Part shown: piece after piece, positions 16,320-24,636 of the stretch
How positions within the stretch are numbered: the first letter of the stretch is position 1
Layout of the letters: every line of letters begins with the position of its first letter
Source: Tatumella citrea
Lineage (GTDB): Bacteria > Pseudomonadota > Gammaproteobacteria > Enterobacterales > Enterobacteriaceae
Assembly (NCBI RefSeq): GCF_002163585.1
Contig: NZ_CP015579.1
Coordinates: 310,001-374,000 of the forward strand
DNA length: 64,000 nt
Direction: 5' to 3'
Made by a program: the position numbers and the translations under genes
The notes under the pieces: generated by a model
Databases searched by the model: none
What the model was told of the DNA's origin: nothing
Seen by the model: the letters and a program-made list of their open reading frames with translations, nothing else

Positions 16320-17483
16320 ATGGCGTCATATCATCTGACGGCCAAACTGGCGCGGGATATTGTGGTACGTACCATGCAGATCATTGATTGCAATATCAAT
16401 GTTATGGACTCCGGCGGGCGGATTATTGGCAGTGGCGATCCTGAACGGGTTGGCGAGATGCACGAAGGTGCGTTGCTGGTGCTGTCACAGGGGCGGATTG
16501 TCGATATTGATGAGGCCGTGGCCAGCCGGCTGCACGGGGTGAAGCCGGGGGTTAATTTTCCGTTGCGGGTCGATAAAGAGATTGTCGGGGTAATAGGGCT
16601 GACCGGTAATCCAGGGCAATTGCACCAGTACGGCGAACTGGTGCAGATGGCGGCAGAGATGATGCTGGAGCAGTCACGGTTGTTGCATATGCTGGCCCGC
16701 GACAGCCGCCTGCGTGAAGAGCTGGTGCTGAATCTTATACGCTCCGATGAGTTGCCTTCAGTGCTGGTGGAGTGGGCCCAGCGGCTGGGGATTGATCTGA
16801 ACCAGCCGCGGGTTGCGGCGGTGGTCGAGGTCGATAGCGGGCAACTGGGGGTCGGCAGTGCGATGGATGAGTTGCAGCAGTTGCAGACGCTGCTGATGAC
16901 CCCGGAGCAAAATAACCTGATAGCAATCGTATCGCTGACCGAAATTGTGGTGCTCAGACCGGCGCTTAACAGCCACGGCCAGTGGGATGCTGAAGAACAA
17001 CGCAGGCGCATCGAAAATCTGGTGGCGCGTATCGAAAAGAGCAGCCAGTTACGGGTACGTTTTTCTCTGGGTAACTATTTTTCCGGGCCGGGCGGCCTTG
17101 CCCGTTCTTACCGGACCGCCCGTGCCACTATGAACGTTGGTAAGCAGCGTATGCCGTCACAGCGCTGTTACTGCTATCAGGATCTGATTTTGCCGGTGCT
17201 GCTCGACAGCCTGCGGGGCGGCTGGCAGGCCAAAGAACTGGCTATCCCGCTTAACCAGCTGAAAGCCTCGGATAATAACGGGTTGCTGCGCCGGACGCTG
17301 GACTGCTGGTTCCGTTGTAATGTCCAGGCAGGGAACACGGCAAAAGAGCTGTTTATTCATCGTAATACGCTGGAGTACCGGCTTAATCGTGTCTCTGAAC
17401 TTACCGGCCTGGATTTGGGTAAGTTTGACGACCGTTTGCTGTTATATGTGGCATTACAGCTGGACAGCGAAAATACCCCGTGA
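16320..17483 (+). CDS. cdaR: CdaR-type sugar diacid regulator
   Basis: A 387-aa PucR/CdaR-family activator. The N-terminal sugar-diacid recognition domain (residues 1-135) begins with LTAKLARDIVVRTMQIID and contains IIGSGDPERVGEMHEGA. A central region follows, and the C-terminal HTH_30 domain (about 330-380) has AKELFIHRNTLEYRLNRV. In E. coli CdaR controls uptake and breakdown of glucarate and galactarate. A GTGAGG site precedes the ATG. Here it lies 318 bp upstream of larA on the same strand and is the likely activator of the lar-kdgT cluster, suggesting that the cluster's substrate is a sugar acid. That link is inference. Confidence 0.85.
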   Translation: MASYHLTAKLARDIVVRTMQIIDCNINVMDSGGRIIGSGDPERVGEMHEGALLVLSQGRIVDIDEAVASRLHGVKPGVNFPLRVDKEIVGVIGLTGNPGQLHQYGELVQMAAEMMLEQSRLLHMLARDSRLREELVLNLIRSDELPSVLVEWAQRLGIDLNQPRVAAVVEVDSGQLGVGSAMDELQQLQTLLMTPEQNNLIAIVSLTEIVVLRPALNSHGQWDAEEQRRRIENLVARIEKSSQLRVRFSLGNYFSGPGGLARSYRTARATMNVGKQRMPSQRCYCYQDLILPVLLDSLRGGWQAKELAIPLNQLKASDNNGLLRRTLDCWFRCNVQAGNTAKELFIHRNTLEYRLNRVSELTGLDLGKFDDRLLLYVALQLDSENTP

Positions 17484-17801
17484 GAGTTGCAGAGAAGATT
17501 GTGGCTGATATTTATGATCCGGGTCTGATTACGGCGAAAAATATGGTTTTTTTAAGATAATCGCGGGCCATATCACCTTCGGCCAGGAAATGTGATCGAC
17601 CAGACAGGGGGTTGTAGAATCCCACAAAAATCACCGCAAATTATTATTAATTTCTGTGCCGATTAATAATTACACTCCGCAATGTCGGGGCCATAATTGA
17701 TTTATTACCGCTAACCAGAGCTCACCAGCTTTTGTGCCTGTTATTTAGCGAAATACCGTCGAGCCGATAAATGGTTGCAATAAGTATCGAAAGAGGGCGT
17801 T
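17484..17801 (+). other. 318-bp intergenic region upstream of larA
   Basis: Non-coding stretch between cdaR and larA, AT-rich around 17640-17700, which probably holds the larA promoter and the CdaR site. I do not know the CdaR consensus well enough to place it. A half CRP-like motif TGTGA is at about 17591, without a convincing second arm. Confidence 0.35.
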
Positions 17802-19085
17802 ATGGTTGATATTAAACTGAAATATGATCACGGCTACCAGACCGGAGAAATTCCGGATAAAAACTTTCACGGTACTATCGTCGTTGATAACTCACAATTT
17901 CTGCAATCCAGCTACCAGACCAGTGAGCAACAACTGGTTGAAAATTCGCTGGATAACCCGATTGATTCACCCACGCTGGAGCAGTTATCCGCCGGTAAAA
18001 AAGATATTGTAGTCATTAGTTCCGATCATACCCGGCCGGTGCCATCAGCCATTATTATGCCGATTATCCTGCGGCGTATTCGCAGTGTCAGCCCGGATGC
18101 GAAAATCACTATCCTGATTGCCACCGGTACTCACCGCGCTTCAACCAAAGAAGAGCTGATTGCTAAATACGGGCAGGAAATTTTCGATAACGAGACCATC
18201 ATTGTTCATGATTCCCGCGATGACAGCAGTTTAACCGATATCGGTGTGCTGCCTTCCGGAGCCCGTTGCGTCATCAATAAACTGGCTGTGGAATGTGATC
18301 TGCTGGTGGCCGAAGGCTTTATTGAACCGCACTTTTTCGCCGGTTTCTCCGGAGGGCGCAAAGCGGTGTTCCCGGGCGTTGCCGGATATACCTCGGTGGT
18401 CGGAAACCATAACGGAGTATTTATCGATTCACTGAAAGCCCGTACAGGGAATCTGACAGGTAACCCGATTCATCAGGATATGGTCTACGCGGCAAAACTG
18501 TCGGCATTACAATTTATTGTGAACGTTGTGCTGGACCATGATAAACGCATTATCGGCTGCTTCTCGGGTGATGCAGTGACGGCCCACGAAAAGGGCTGCC
18601 AGTTTGTGCGTAAAACCATGAGTGCCGGTAAACTGGAAAGCGATATCACTATTACCTGTAATGGGGGTTATCCGCTGGATCAGAATATTTATCAGGCAGT
18701 AAAAGGAATGACAGCAGCAGAGGCCACCACCAAACCTGGCGGAGTGATAATTATGGTCGCCGGTGCCCGTGATGGTCATGGAGGAAGCGGCTTTTTTAAT
18801 ACTTTCAGAGACGCCAAAGACGTCAATGACATTATTGAAGATGCGAAGAAAACCCCGGCCGATAAAACTATTCCTGATCAATGGCAGTCACAAATTCTGG
18901 CGCGGGTAATGTCCCGCTTCCATGTTATTTTTGTCACCGATTTAATTTCGCCTCAAATTATTCTGGATATGAAACTGGATCACAGTCCGGATTTGCAGGA
19001 TGCAATTAATAAAGCATTCTCACTACAGGGAGAAAACGCCCGGGTTACGGTAATACCGGATGGTGTATCTGTAATTATTGAGTAA
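17802..19085 (+). CDS. larA: LarA-family nickel-pincer 2-hydroxyacid racemase/epimerase
   Basis: A 427-aa LarA-family enzyme. LarA of Lactobacillus plantarum uses His108 and His174 as acid/base, Lys184 to hold the pincer cofactor and His200 as a nickel ligand. The matching residues here are His111 (IATGTHRAS), His177 and Lys187 (EPHFFAGFSGGRKAVF) and His203 (VGNHNGVF), a constant offset of three, so the active site is complete. LarA homologues racemise or epimerise a range of 2-hydroxyacids. The neighbouring KdgT-like permease and CdaR suggest an aldonate or related sugar acid as substrate, not lactate (inference). All cofactor genes larC, larE and larB lie downstream. A good site, AGAGGGCG, precedes the ATG. 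Confidence 0.88.
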   Translation: MVDIKLKYDHGYQTGEIPDKNFHGTIVVDNSQFLQSSYQTSEQQLVENSLDNPIDSPTLEQLSAGKKDIVVISSDHTRPVPSAIIMPIILRRIRSVSPDAKITILIATGTHRASTKEELIAKYGQEIFDNETIIVHDSRDDSSLTDIGVLPSGARCVINKLAVECDLLVAEGFIEPHFFAGFSGGRKAVFPGVAGYTSVVGNHNGVFIDSLKARTGNLTGNPIHQDMVYAAKLSALQFIVNVVLDHDKRIIGCFSGDAVTAHEKGCQFVRKTMSAGKLESDITITCNGGYPLDQNIYQAVKGMTAAEATTKPGGVIIMVAGARDGHGGSGFFNTFRDAKDVNDIIEDAKKTPADKTIPDQWQSQILARVMSRFHVIFVTDLISPQIILDMKLDHSPDLQDAINKAFSLQGENARVTVIPDGVSVIIE

Positions 19086-19128
19086 CGGCACTAAGCCCCT
19101 TTAAAAAATACTGGAAAGTCTTACCTAT

Positions 19129-19150
19129 GCACCGGATATCATTCCGGTGC
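19129..19150 (+). terminator. Hairpin between larA and kdgT
   Basis: GCACCGGA (19129-19136) pairs with TCCGGTGC (19143-19150) over a 6-nt loop. No T-run follows, so it is more likely an mRNA-stabilising or attenuating hairpin inside the operon than a full terminator. Confidence 0.45.
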
Positions 19151-19178
19151 TAACCCCTACATAATAACAGGTGCCCAG

Positions 19179-20162
19179 ATGAAAATATTAAGAGCTGTTG
19201 AACGTATACCTGGCGGGTTAATGGTCGTTCCCCTGATACTGGGAATGCTCACTAATACTTTTTTTCCGGAAGTGTTAAATGTAGGGTTATTTACTACTGC
19301 GTTATTTAAAACCGGCGGTTACACCATATTATCATTATTCATTTTCTTTGCCGGTTCGCAGATTAAAATAAAAGAAGCCAAAATGCCTATGGCGAAAGGC
19401 TTTTCATTAACCCTGATTAAGCTGTTCTTTGGTTCAATAATAGGGCTGCTTACCGCTTATTTTTATGGGCATGTTGGTATTCTGGGGCTGACCCCGCTGG
19501 CAATGGTTGCCGCCATGAGTAATGCCAATGCTGGTGTTTATGCGGCCCTGGCCGATGCTTATGGCGATGAAAGCGATCGTGGTGCGGTGTCTGTGGTGTC
19601 GCTGAACGAAGGTCCATTCTTTACCATGCTGACTTTTGGGATTACGGGTATTTCAGTGATTCCTGCCACTTACTTTGTCGCCATTTTAATTCCGCTGGTG
19701 CTGGGATTCATTCTCGGTAACCTCGATCCTGAACTGCGTGCCTTTTTCCGTCCGGGCCAGAAGCTGACCATCCCGTTTTTCTCGTTTCCGATTGGTGCGG
19801 GTATGCATGTCGAAAATATCTTTGAAGCCGGAATCTCAGGAATTTTGCTGGGAGTGATCACTATGCTGGTGACCGGGATCCTCGGCTATTTCATTATGAA
19901 CTGGATCTTTGCCCGCAAAGGTAAAAGTTTGCCGGTGCTTTCCGGGGCATTTATTGGGACAACTGCAGGTAATGCGGTAGCGACCCCGGCGGCGATGGCA
20001 TTGATTGATCCCAGCTGGGCTCCGTATGAAAAAATTGCGACCGCCCAGGTGGCGACCTCGGTGATTGTCACGGCGCTCTGCATGCCGATGATTGTTGCCT
20101 GGCTGAGCAGACGTCGTAAAAAACAGATAGCCCAGCTGACATCCGACAATCAGCCGTTATAA
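19179..20162 (+). CDS. kdgT: KdgT-family 2-keto-3-deoxygluconate-type permease
   Basis: A 327-aa polytopic membrane protein clearly of the KdgT family: opening IPGGLMVVPLILGMLTNTFFPEVL, the conserved MVAAMSNANAGVYAALADAYGD, FFSFPIGAGMHVENIFEAG, and GAFIGTTAGNAVATPAA near the C-terminus. About ten membrane segments can be seen. KdgT imports 2-keto-3-deoxygluconate by proton symport. In this operon, with a LarA enzyme, it more likely imports the hydroxyacid that LarA isomerises, although the exact substrate cannot be read from sequence. It lies 93 bp after larA on the same strand. Confidence 0.85.
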   Translation: MKILRAVERIPGGLMVVPLILGMLTNTFFPEVLNVGLFTTALFKTGGYTILSLFIFFAGSQIKIKEAKMPMAKGFSLTLIKLFFGSIIGLLTAYFYGHVGILGLTPLAMVAAMSNANAGVYAALADAYGDESDRGAVSVVSLNEGPFFTMLTFGITGISVIPATYFVAILIPLVLGFILGNLDPELRAFFRPGQKLTIPFFSFPIGAGMHVENIFEAGISGILLGVITMLVTGILGYFIMNWIFARKGKSLPVLSGAFIGTTAGNAVATPAAMALIDPSWAPYEKIATAQVATSVIVTALCMPMIVAWLSRRRKKQIAQLTSDNQPL

Positions 20163-20540
20163 AAAGCATTTCCGGGGCCGGCTGATGATCGCCGGCCTGA
20201 ACACAGATAACGTCAGCAGTTAAGCCGCAGTTCACAGAGACGCAGCCACAGGGCTGCATGGCCGTTCACAGTGCCTATACTAAAACAGAGGATTGTATAA
20301 GGCCTGGCAGGCGGCCGAAGGACACAAAGATTATTCCGCGTGTAGGGATAAACCCGGGCAGGTAGCGACAGGCGACAGAGAATCCGGGGCCGGATAACAG
20401 GTGCCACGGGTCACATTACGGTGACGAGCTTGCAAAAAAAGCGTACTGAGCAGGTTCGTATTCTGTAGGCACTGAGAGCGGAAAAATAGCCAGCACTGGC
20501 TGTCAGAATAAATATGAATGTACAGGATTAGGGGGCAGAG
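20163..20540 (+). other. 378-bp gap between kdgT and larC with a GC-rich hairpin
   Basis: A perfect 7-bp stem, GGCCGGC (20176-20182) with GCCGGCC (20191-20197), follows kdgT without a T-run. The rest shows no gene I can support. The gap may hold a second promoter for larC-larE-larB. Confidence 0.4.
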
Positions 20541-21824
20541 ATGCATGTACATATGGATTTTATTGGTGGCATGGCAGGAGATATGTTCTGTGCCGCAATG
20601 CTGGATGCCTTTCCTGAACTGACTGAACCTTTGCAGCAGCAGCTGGCGAGCTTAGCTTTTTTTGACAGTTACCAGATAGCGACCCGGCCGATGACTCAGA
20701 AGGATATCTGCGGCAAACGCTTCCTGGTGATGAAGAAAAATGCCGTTTTTGATGACAAAAACCACATTGTCTTTACCCCGCAAACCTCTTCTGCACCGTC
20801 GCTAAGCCGACATGCCAATGGCACTGATCATCATCACTACTCGTTCGCAGAGATTGACCAGCGGATACAGCAGGTGAGTGATCCGCAAATCCGTCAGGGT
20901 GTATCGGATATTTATCGGCGGCTGGTTCAGGCTGAAAGCGAAGTGCATGGCATCCCGGTAGACCAGATTCATCTGCATGAAGTCGGGGCAGATGATGCGC
21001 TTATCGATATTATCAGTGCTGTTTTTCTGGTGTTGCGCAGTGGGGCGCGCAGCTGGTCTTTCTCGCCTTTGCCGTGGGGGAATGGCACCGTTCATTGTGC
21101 TCATGGTGATTTGCCGGTACCGGCTCCGGCCACAGTTAAATTGCTGAAATCTTTCCGCTGGAGTCATGACGACGAAACCGGGGAGCGGGTAACTCCCACC
21201 GGGGCGGCTATTTTATCCTGGCTGGCAGAAAATCAGTCGGTCCGCCCAATCGGGAGTTTGTACAGAGACGGATACGGATGCGGTAAACGCCAGTTTACCC
21301 GGCTGGCGAATATTCTGCGGATCTGTGCATTTACTGCCGATCAGCCTGCGGTTCAGGATGAGTTACAGGATCAGGTCATGATCATCCAGTTTGATATTGA
21401 TGATATGAGCGGAGAAGCCCTGGCGATCGCACAGCAGAAACTGAGAGAGATCCCTGAGGTGATCGAACTGTCCGCCAGCTGCCTGAGTGGTAAAAAACAA
21501 CGATTGCTGTTCCGGACAGAACTGTTGTGTGTCCCGGAGAAAGTGCAGGACATCTGCCAGCAGATCTTCCTGCTGACCACCACGCTGGGAGTTCGTTACT
21601 GGCTGAGTTCCCGGTTTAAACTGCCGCGCCAGGCCAGTGAAGTGGAATATCAGCACCAGCAGTGGCCGGTAAAAATTGCCACGCGGCCGGATGGTAGTTT
21701 CACCGCGAAGCTGGAAGCAGATGCATGGCAGCAGGTGCAACACAATTACGCTGTGTCAGCTGAGCTAAAATATCATGTTGAAACGCTGGCCGTTAACCGC
21801 AAGAGCAACAGAGGTACCGACTGA
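20541..21824 (+). CDS. larC: LarC nickel insertase for the pincer cofactor
   Basis: A 427-aa LarC (DUF111) protein. LarC inserts nickel into the pyridinium-dithiocarboxylate mononucleotide, using CTP, in the last cofactor step. The N-terminus MHVHMDFIGGMAGDMFCAAM matches the family's 'D-x-x-G-I-A-G-D-M' start. A His-rich stretch (HANGTDHHHY, about 92-101), the HLHEVGADDALIDI motif (143-156), and ERVTPTGAAIL follow. In L. plantarum larC is split and joined by programmed frameshifting, whereas here it is one continuous frame. Its TGA stop overlaps the larE ATG, so the two are translationally coupled. Confidence 0.88.
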   Translation: MHVHMDFIGGMAGDMFCAAMLDAFPELTEPLQQQLASLAFFDSYQIATRPMTQKDICGKRFLVMKKNAVFDDKNHIVFTPQTSSAPSLSRHANGTDHHHYSFAEIDQRIQQVSDPQIRQGVSDIYRRLVQAESEVHGIPVDQIHLHEVGADDALIDIISAVFLVLRSGARSWSFSPLPWGNGTVHCAHGDLPVPAPATVKLLKSFRWSHDDETGERVTPTGAAILSWLAENQSVRPIGSLYRDGYGCGKRQFTRLANILRICAFTADQPAVQDELQDQVMIIQFDIDDMSGEALAIAQQKLREIPEVIELSASCLSGKKQRLLFRTELLCVPEKVQDICQQIFLLTTTLGVRYWLSSRFKLPRQASEVEYQHQQWPVKIATRPDGSFTAKLEADAWQQVQHNYAVSAELKYHVETLAVNRKSNRGTD

Positions 21825-22672
21825 TGAACACAGAGTTAGTCACAGAAAACACTGAGTCAGTCACCGGAAAAATCACCCGGCTGACTGACTGGTTCCGGGC
21901 GCATCAGCCTTGTACCATTGCCACCAGTGGCGGTATTGACAGCATGTTACTGGCCTTTGTTGCAAACCAGATTGAGGGCGGGGAATTTCTGGTAGCCCAT
22001 TCCACCTCTGCGGCGGTTCCTTCTGCCGACGCGCAACGGGTGGCGGATTACGCCAGTCGCTACCACTGGAATCTGAAAATTATTACCAGTAACGAGATCG
22101 AAAATTCAGACTATAAAGCGAACCCGGTCAATCGCTGTTACTACTGTAAAAGTTGCCTGTTCGAGAAAATGACTGGCCTGGATGCCGGTTATCTGGTGAC
22201 AGGCACTAACCTGGATGATCTCGGTGATTATCGTCCGGGGCTTATTGCCGCACGTGAAAATAATGTGCTGCAACCCTATGTTGAACTGGAGATCGACAAA
22301 CGGATGATCCGCCAGATCGCCAGCCATTTCGGGCTTGATGATCTTAAAGATCTGCCTGCCTCTCCCTGCCTGGCGAGTCGTATCGAAACCGGTATTGCCA
22401 TCAATCAGCAGGATCTGCAGGTTGTTGATAATGTTGAAACCTTTATCAAATCGCACTTGAACACTGATGTGGTACGTTTTCGCATTCGTCATCAGCAGCA
22501 TGAAATCCAGCTGTCTCCGGCAGTTTGTCAGATTCTTGATGAGCAGAAAAAATCCGCCCTGATTGATGGAGTGACACGGCTGCTGACCCCGGCACTGGCC
22601 ATGTTGCCGGTGACTGTCACCAGTTACAAACAAGGCAGTGCATTTGTCGGCGTTAAAAATGTTGGAGGCTAA
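21824..22672 (+). CDS. larE: LarE sulfur transferase for the pincer cofactor
   Basis: A 282-aa LarE. It adenylates and thiolates the cofactor precursor. The PP-loop is TSGGIDSMLL (34-43), the CYYCK motif lies at about 105-109, and the sacrificial sulfur-donor cysteine of the L. plantarum enzyme (Cys176) corresponds to Cys182 in LPASPCLASRIETG. LarE enzymes with this single Cys lose it as dehydroalanine after one turnover. The CYYCKSC cluster might instead suggest more Cys chemistry, but that is not decisive. It overlaps larC by one base and lies 3 bp before larB. Confidence 0.88.
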   Translation: MNTELVTENTESVTGKITRLTDWFRAHQPCTIATSGGIDSMLLAFVANQIEGGEFLVAHSTSAAVPSADAQRVADYASRYHWNLKIITSNEIENSDYKANPVNRCYYCKSCLFEKMTGLDAGYLVTGTNLDDLGDYRPGLIAARENNVLQPYVELEIDKRMIRQIASHFGLDDLKDLPASPCLASRIETGIAINQQDLQVVDNVETFIKSHLNTDVVRFRIRHQQHEIQLSPAVCQILDEQKKSALIDGVTRLLTPALAMLPVTVTSYKQGSAFVGVKNVGG

Positions 22673-22675
22673 AGG

Positions 22676-23362
22676 ATGATTAAGTCTGACATCGTAATGG
22701 ATTTTGAACGCTATCAGCGCTGTGGTATTGAAGAGGCCGTGTTCTGTGAATCTAAGACTGCCGATCAGATAAGCGCAGTAATGCGACAGGCGCAGCAACA
22801 GCAGCGTCGGCTACTGCTAACCCGCCTGTCGTCAGAAAAATTAGCACAGCTACCGGCGGAATTTCAGTCGCAACTGAGCTACGACCCGCTGGCTGCCTGT
22901 GCGGTGCTCGGGGAACAGGTCACACCCGACGGGGAGGCCTGTATTGCGGTGGTTTCCGGTGGCGCTTCTGATGCCAGGCTGTGCCATGAAATTCAGATGA
23001 CCCTTAACTACCACGGTATCAGCTGTGATCTGTTTCAGGATGTCGGTGTGGCAGCGCTCTGGCGACTGCAACGTATTCTGCCGGAGTTACAGCGCTATGA
23101 CATCATTATCGCGGTGGCAGGCATGGAGGCAGCTCTGCCCACAGTGCTGGCCGGGTTAATCGATGCGCCCATTATTGCGGTGCCAGCTCCGGTAGGATAC
23201 GGGGTTGCCGCTGGTGGCCAGGTGGCGCTCTCTTCCTGCCTTGCCAGTTGCAGTGGCGCTATCATGACCATGAATATCGACAATGGCTATGGTGCCGCCT
23301 GCGCGGCTATCAAGATCTACCATAAGATTTATAAAACCGGGCGCCGGCAAAATGATGGTTAA
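22676..23362 (+). CDS. larB: LarB NaAD carboxylase/hydrolase
   Basis: A 228-aa LarB. It carboxylates nicotinic acid adenine dinucleotide and releases AMP, the first step of pincer-cofactor synthesis. The C-terminal half is PurE-like: IAVVSGGASDARLCHE, DVGVAALWR, IIAVAGMEAALPTVLAGL, and the end MNIDNGYGAACAAIKI carries the Cys used to activate the substrate. The N-terminal part has the family's YQRCGIEEAVFCESKT. It is the last gene of the larC-E-B block. The cofactor pathway is complete (LarB, LarC, LarE), so LarA should be matured in this host. Confidence 0.88.
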   Translation: MIKSDIVMDFERYQRCGIEEAVFCESKTADQISAVMRQAQQQQRRLLLTRLSSEKLAQLPAEFQSQLSYDPLAACAVLGEQVTPDGEACIAVVSGGASDARLCHEIQMTLNYHGISCDLFQDVGVAALWRLQRILPELQRYDIIIAVAGMEAALPTVLAGLIDAPIIAVPAPVGYGVAAGGQVALSSCLASCSGAIMTMNIDNGYGAACAAIKIYHKIYKTGRRQNDG

Positions 23363-23518
23363 ACAGATGGCTGTGCAGGATGAAATGAGGCAGGGCCTGG
23401 CGGTGTGATTCCGGCATTTCTTCCATAAAACTGCGGTGAATAGCGGGCATCAGGAACTGCGACAGTGGTGCCTCTTTCATCTCTTTTATTATTAACCTGT
23501 GTCAGCAGAAATATAAAA

Positions 23519-23534
23519 GCCACCCGCAGGTGGC
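23519..23534 (-). terminator. Terminator of the DUF1471 gene at 23571-23846
   Basis: GCCACC (23519-23524) pairs with GGTGGC (23529-23534). On the minus strand the stem is followed by TTTTATATTT. The design, a 6-bp stem with a 4-nt loop, matches the terminators of the four other DUF1471 copies in the window. Confidence 0.7.
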
Positions 23535-23570
23535 CATATTTCACTCAATATTATTGATAACAGTGAGTAA

Positions 23571-23846
23571 CTATTTATTCTTAGCAAAGATAGTTGCGCT
23601 GATTATACTGTTTGACCCATTCCCAATAGAACCAGCGGTGTTAATCACATAATAATCCGCTCCTGCTGCATCAGCTTTACGGGAAATGTCATTTTCATGG
23701 ATATCGTCCATGTTTTGTATCACATTTATATTTCCCATGTTTTTCAGACCGGATGACTCACTCTTACTAATTTCTGTTGCGGCAAAAGAAGTGGAGCTGA
23801 TTGTGAATAACGCGACTGCTATTGCTACGAACCGTACAGGTTTCAT
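23571..23846 (-). CDS. Secreted DUF1471 (YhcN/BhsA-type) protein (91 aa)
   Basis: The N-terminus is a signal peptide (MKPVRFVAIAVALFTISSTS, cleavage probably after SFAAT or SFA). The mature part has the DUF1471 pattern: a strand with LKNMGNINVI, a helix with ISRKADAAGADYYVINTAG, and a final strand SIISATIFAKN. Enterobacterial relatives act in stress response, biofilm and envelope function, and are often expressed under acid, peroxide or copper stress. It is more divergent than the four cassette copies at 32-40 kb and has its own terminator. Its role here is unknown. Confidence 0.75.
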   Translation of the reverse strand: MKPVRFVAIAVALFTISSTSFAATEISKSESSGLKNMGNINVIQNMDDIHENDISRKADAAGADYYVINTAGSIGNGSNSIISATIFAKNK

Positions 23847-24135
23847 TTTTTAATACCACTAGGTTTATATTTAATTGTTTGCATCATCTGCGAAACGGAT
23901 CTTAGTCCTCTGCCACCACCGGGACAACGGGTTTTTTACCGGTAAATTAACATTTATGGCTATTCTCTGTTTCTGCTGAACATGGCCGTGGGTGAAAATA
24001 TCTTCTGTTTTCCGGGGATTTAAAACAGTCCCGAAGAGAAGCATTGTTTTTCATTGTTAACCCTGACAATGCTATTGTTATACACTGATAAATAAGAATT
24101 AATTTAAAGACTATTTACCACTTTCAGTCTGCAAT

Positions 24136-24636
24136 TTAATAAAATTTTAAAGGAATAACATCATAGGGCAATGGCCCGATGTGACGGCAAGGGAGAGCAG
24201 CAGCAAAACCAGGCCTGACAGGGGTCGAAGCGTGATGAACGCTGGTGTAAAGCGCGGGCAGAATTCCCTGGGTTATCCAGTTTTCCGACCGGCGATAACC
24301 CCCGGGAGAGATTTTAAAATGGCTTTTAAACGCTCTTGAAAAAGACTGCGGCGAATCAAAACAGTATTTTTCGGCAATATTAATGATACTTTGACTGGTT
24401 AACCTTAAATCAATCGCCACCCGGGATAAACGACGTTGTCGTACATAATTCCCCAGAGTCATACTGGTCGTTTCTTTAAAAACCCGCTGCAAATGCCATT
24501 TAGAATAACCGGATTTTTCTGCAATATCGTCAAGCTGCAGGTTATCTTCAATATGAGATTCAACCCATACAACAAGATCACGAATGATGTTACTATTCAC
24601 TGACTTCTCCATCAGGGAAAAATGAGCTGGCAGCAC
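24136..24636 (-). CDS. MarA/SoxS-like AraC-family regulator
   Basis: A 166-aa regulator consisting essentially of an AraC double helix-turn-helix: DLVVWVESHIEDNLQLDDIAEKSGY (around 20-44) and KWHLQRVFKETTSMTLGNYVRQRR, then the second HTH with IAEKYCFDSPQSFSRAFKSHF. The architecture, with no ligand domain, resembles MarA, SoxS and Rob, which respond to oxidants and toxic compounds. A C-terminal tail of about 50 residues is of no clear family. The start at GTG 24636 has no strong ribosome-binding site, and ATG 24612 is an alternative. It stands alone, 290 bp from the DUF1471 gene, which is a plausible target (inference). Confidence 0.75.
   Translation of the reverse strand: MLPAHFSLMEKSVNSNIIRDLVVWVESHIEDNLQLDDIAEKSGYSKWHLQRVFKETTSMTLGNYVRQRRLSRVAIDLRLTSQSIINIAEKYCFDSPQSFSRAFKSHFKISPGGYRRSENWITQGILPALYTSVHHASTPVRPGFAAALPCRHIGPLPYDVIPLKFY

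Noticed and set aside
17802..19085. LarA as an ordinary lactate racemase
   Set aside because: The family resemblance supports a pincer-dependent 2-hydroxyacid enzyme, but the KdgT and CdaR context argues against assuming lactate.
21363..21743. 126-codon minus-strand frame inside larC
   Set aside because: Lies entirely within the conserved larC coding sequence on the other strand.
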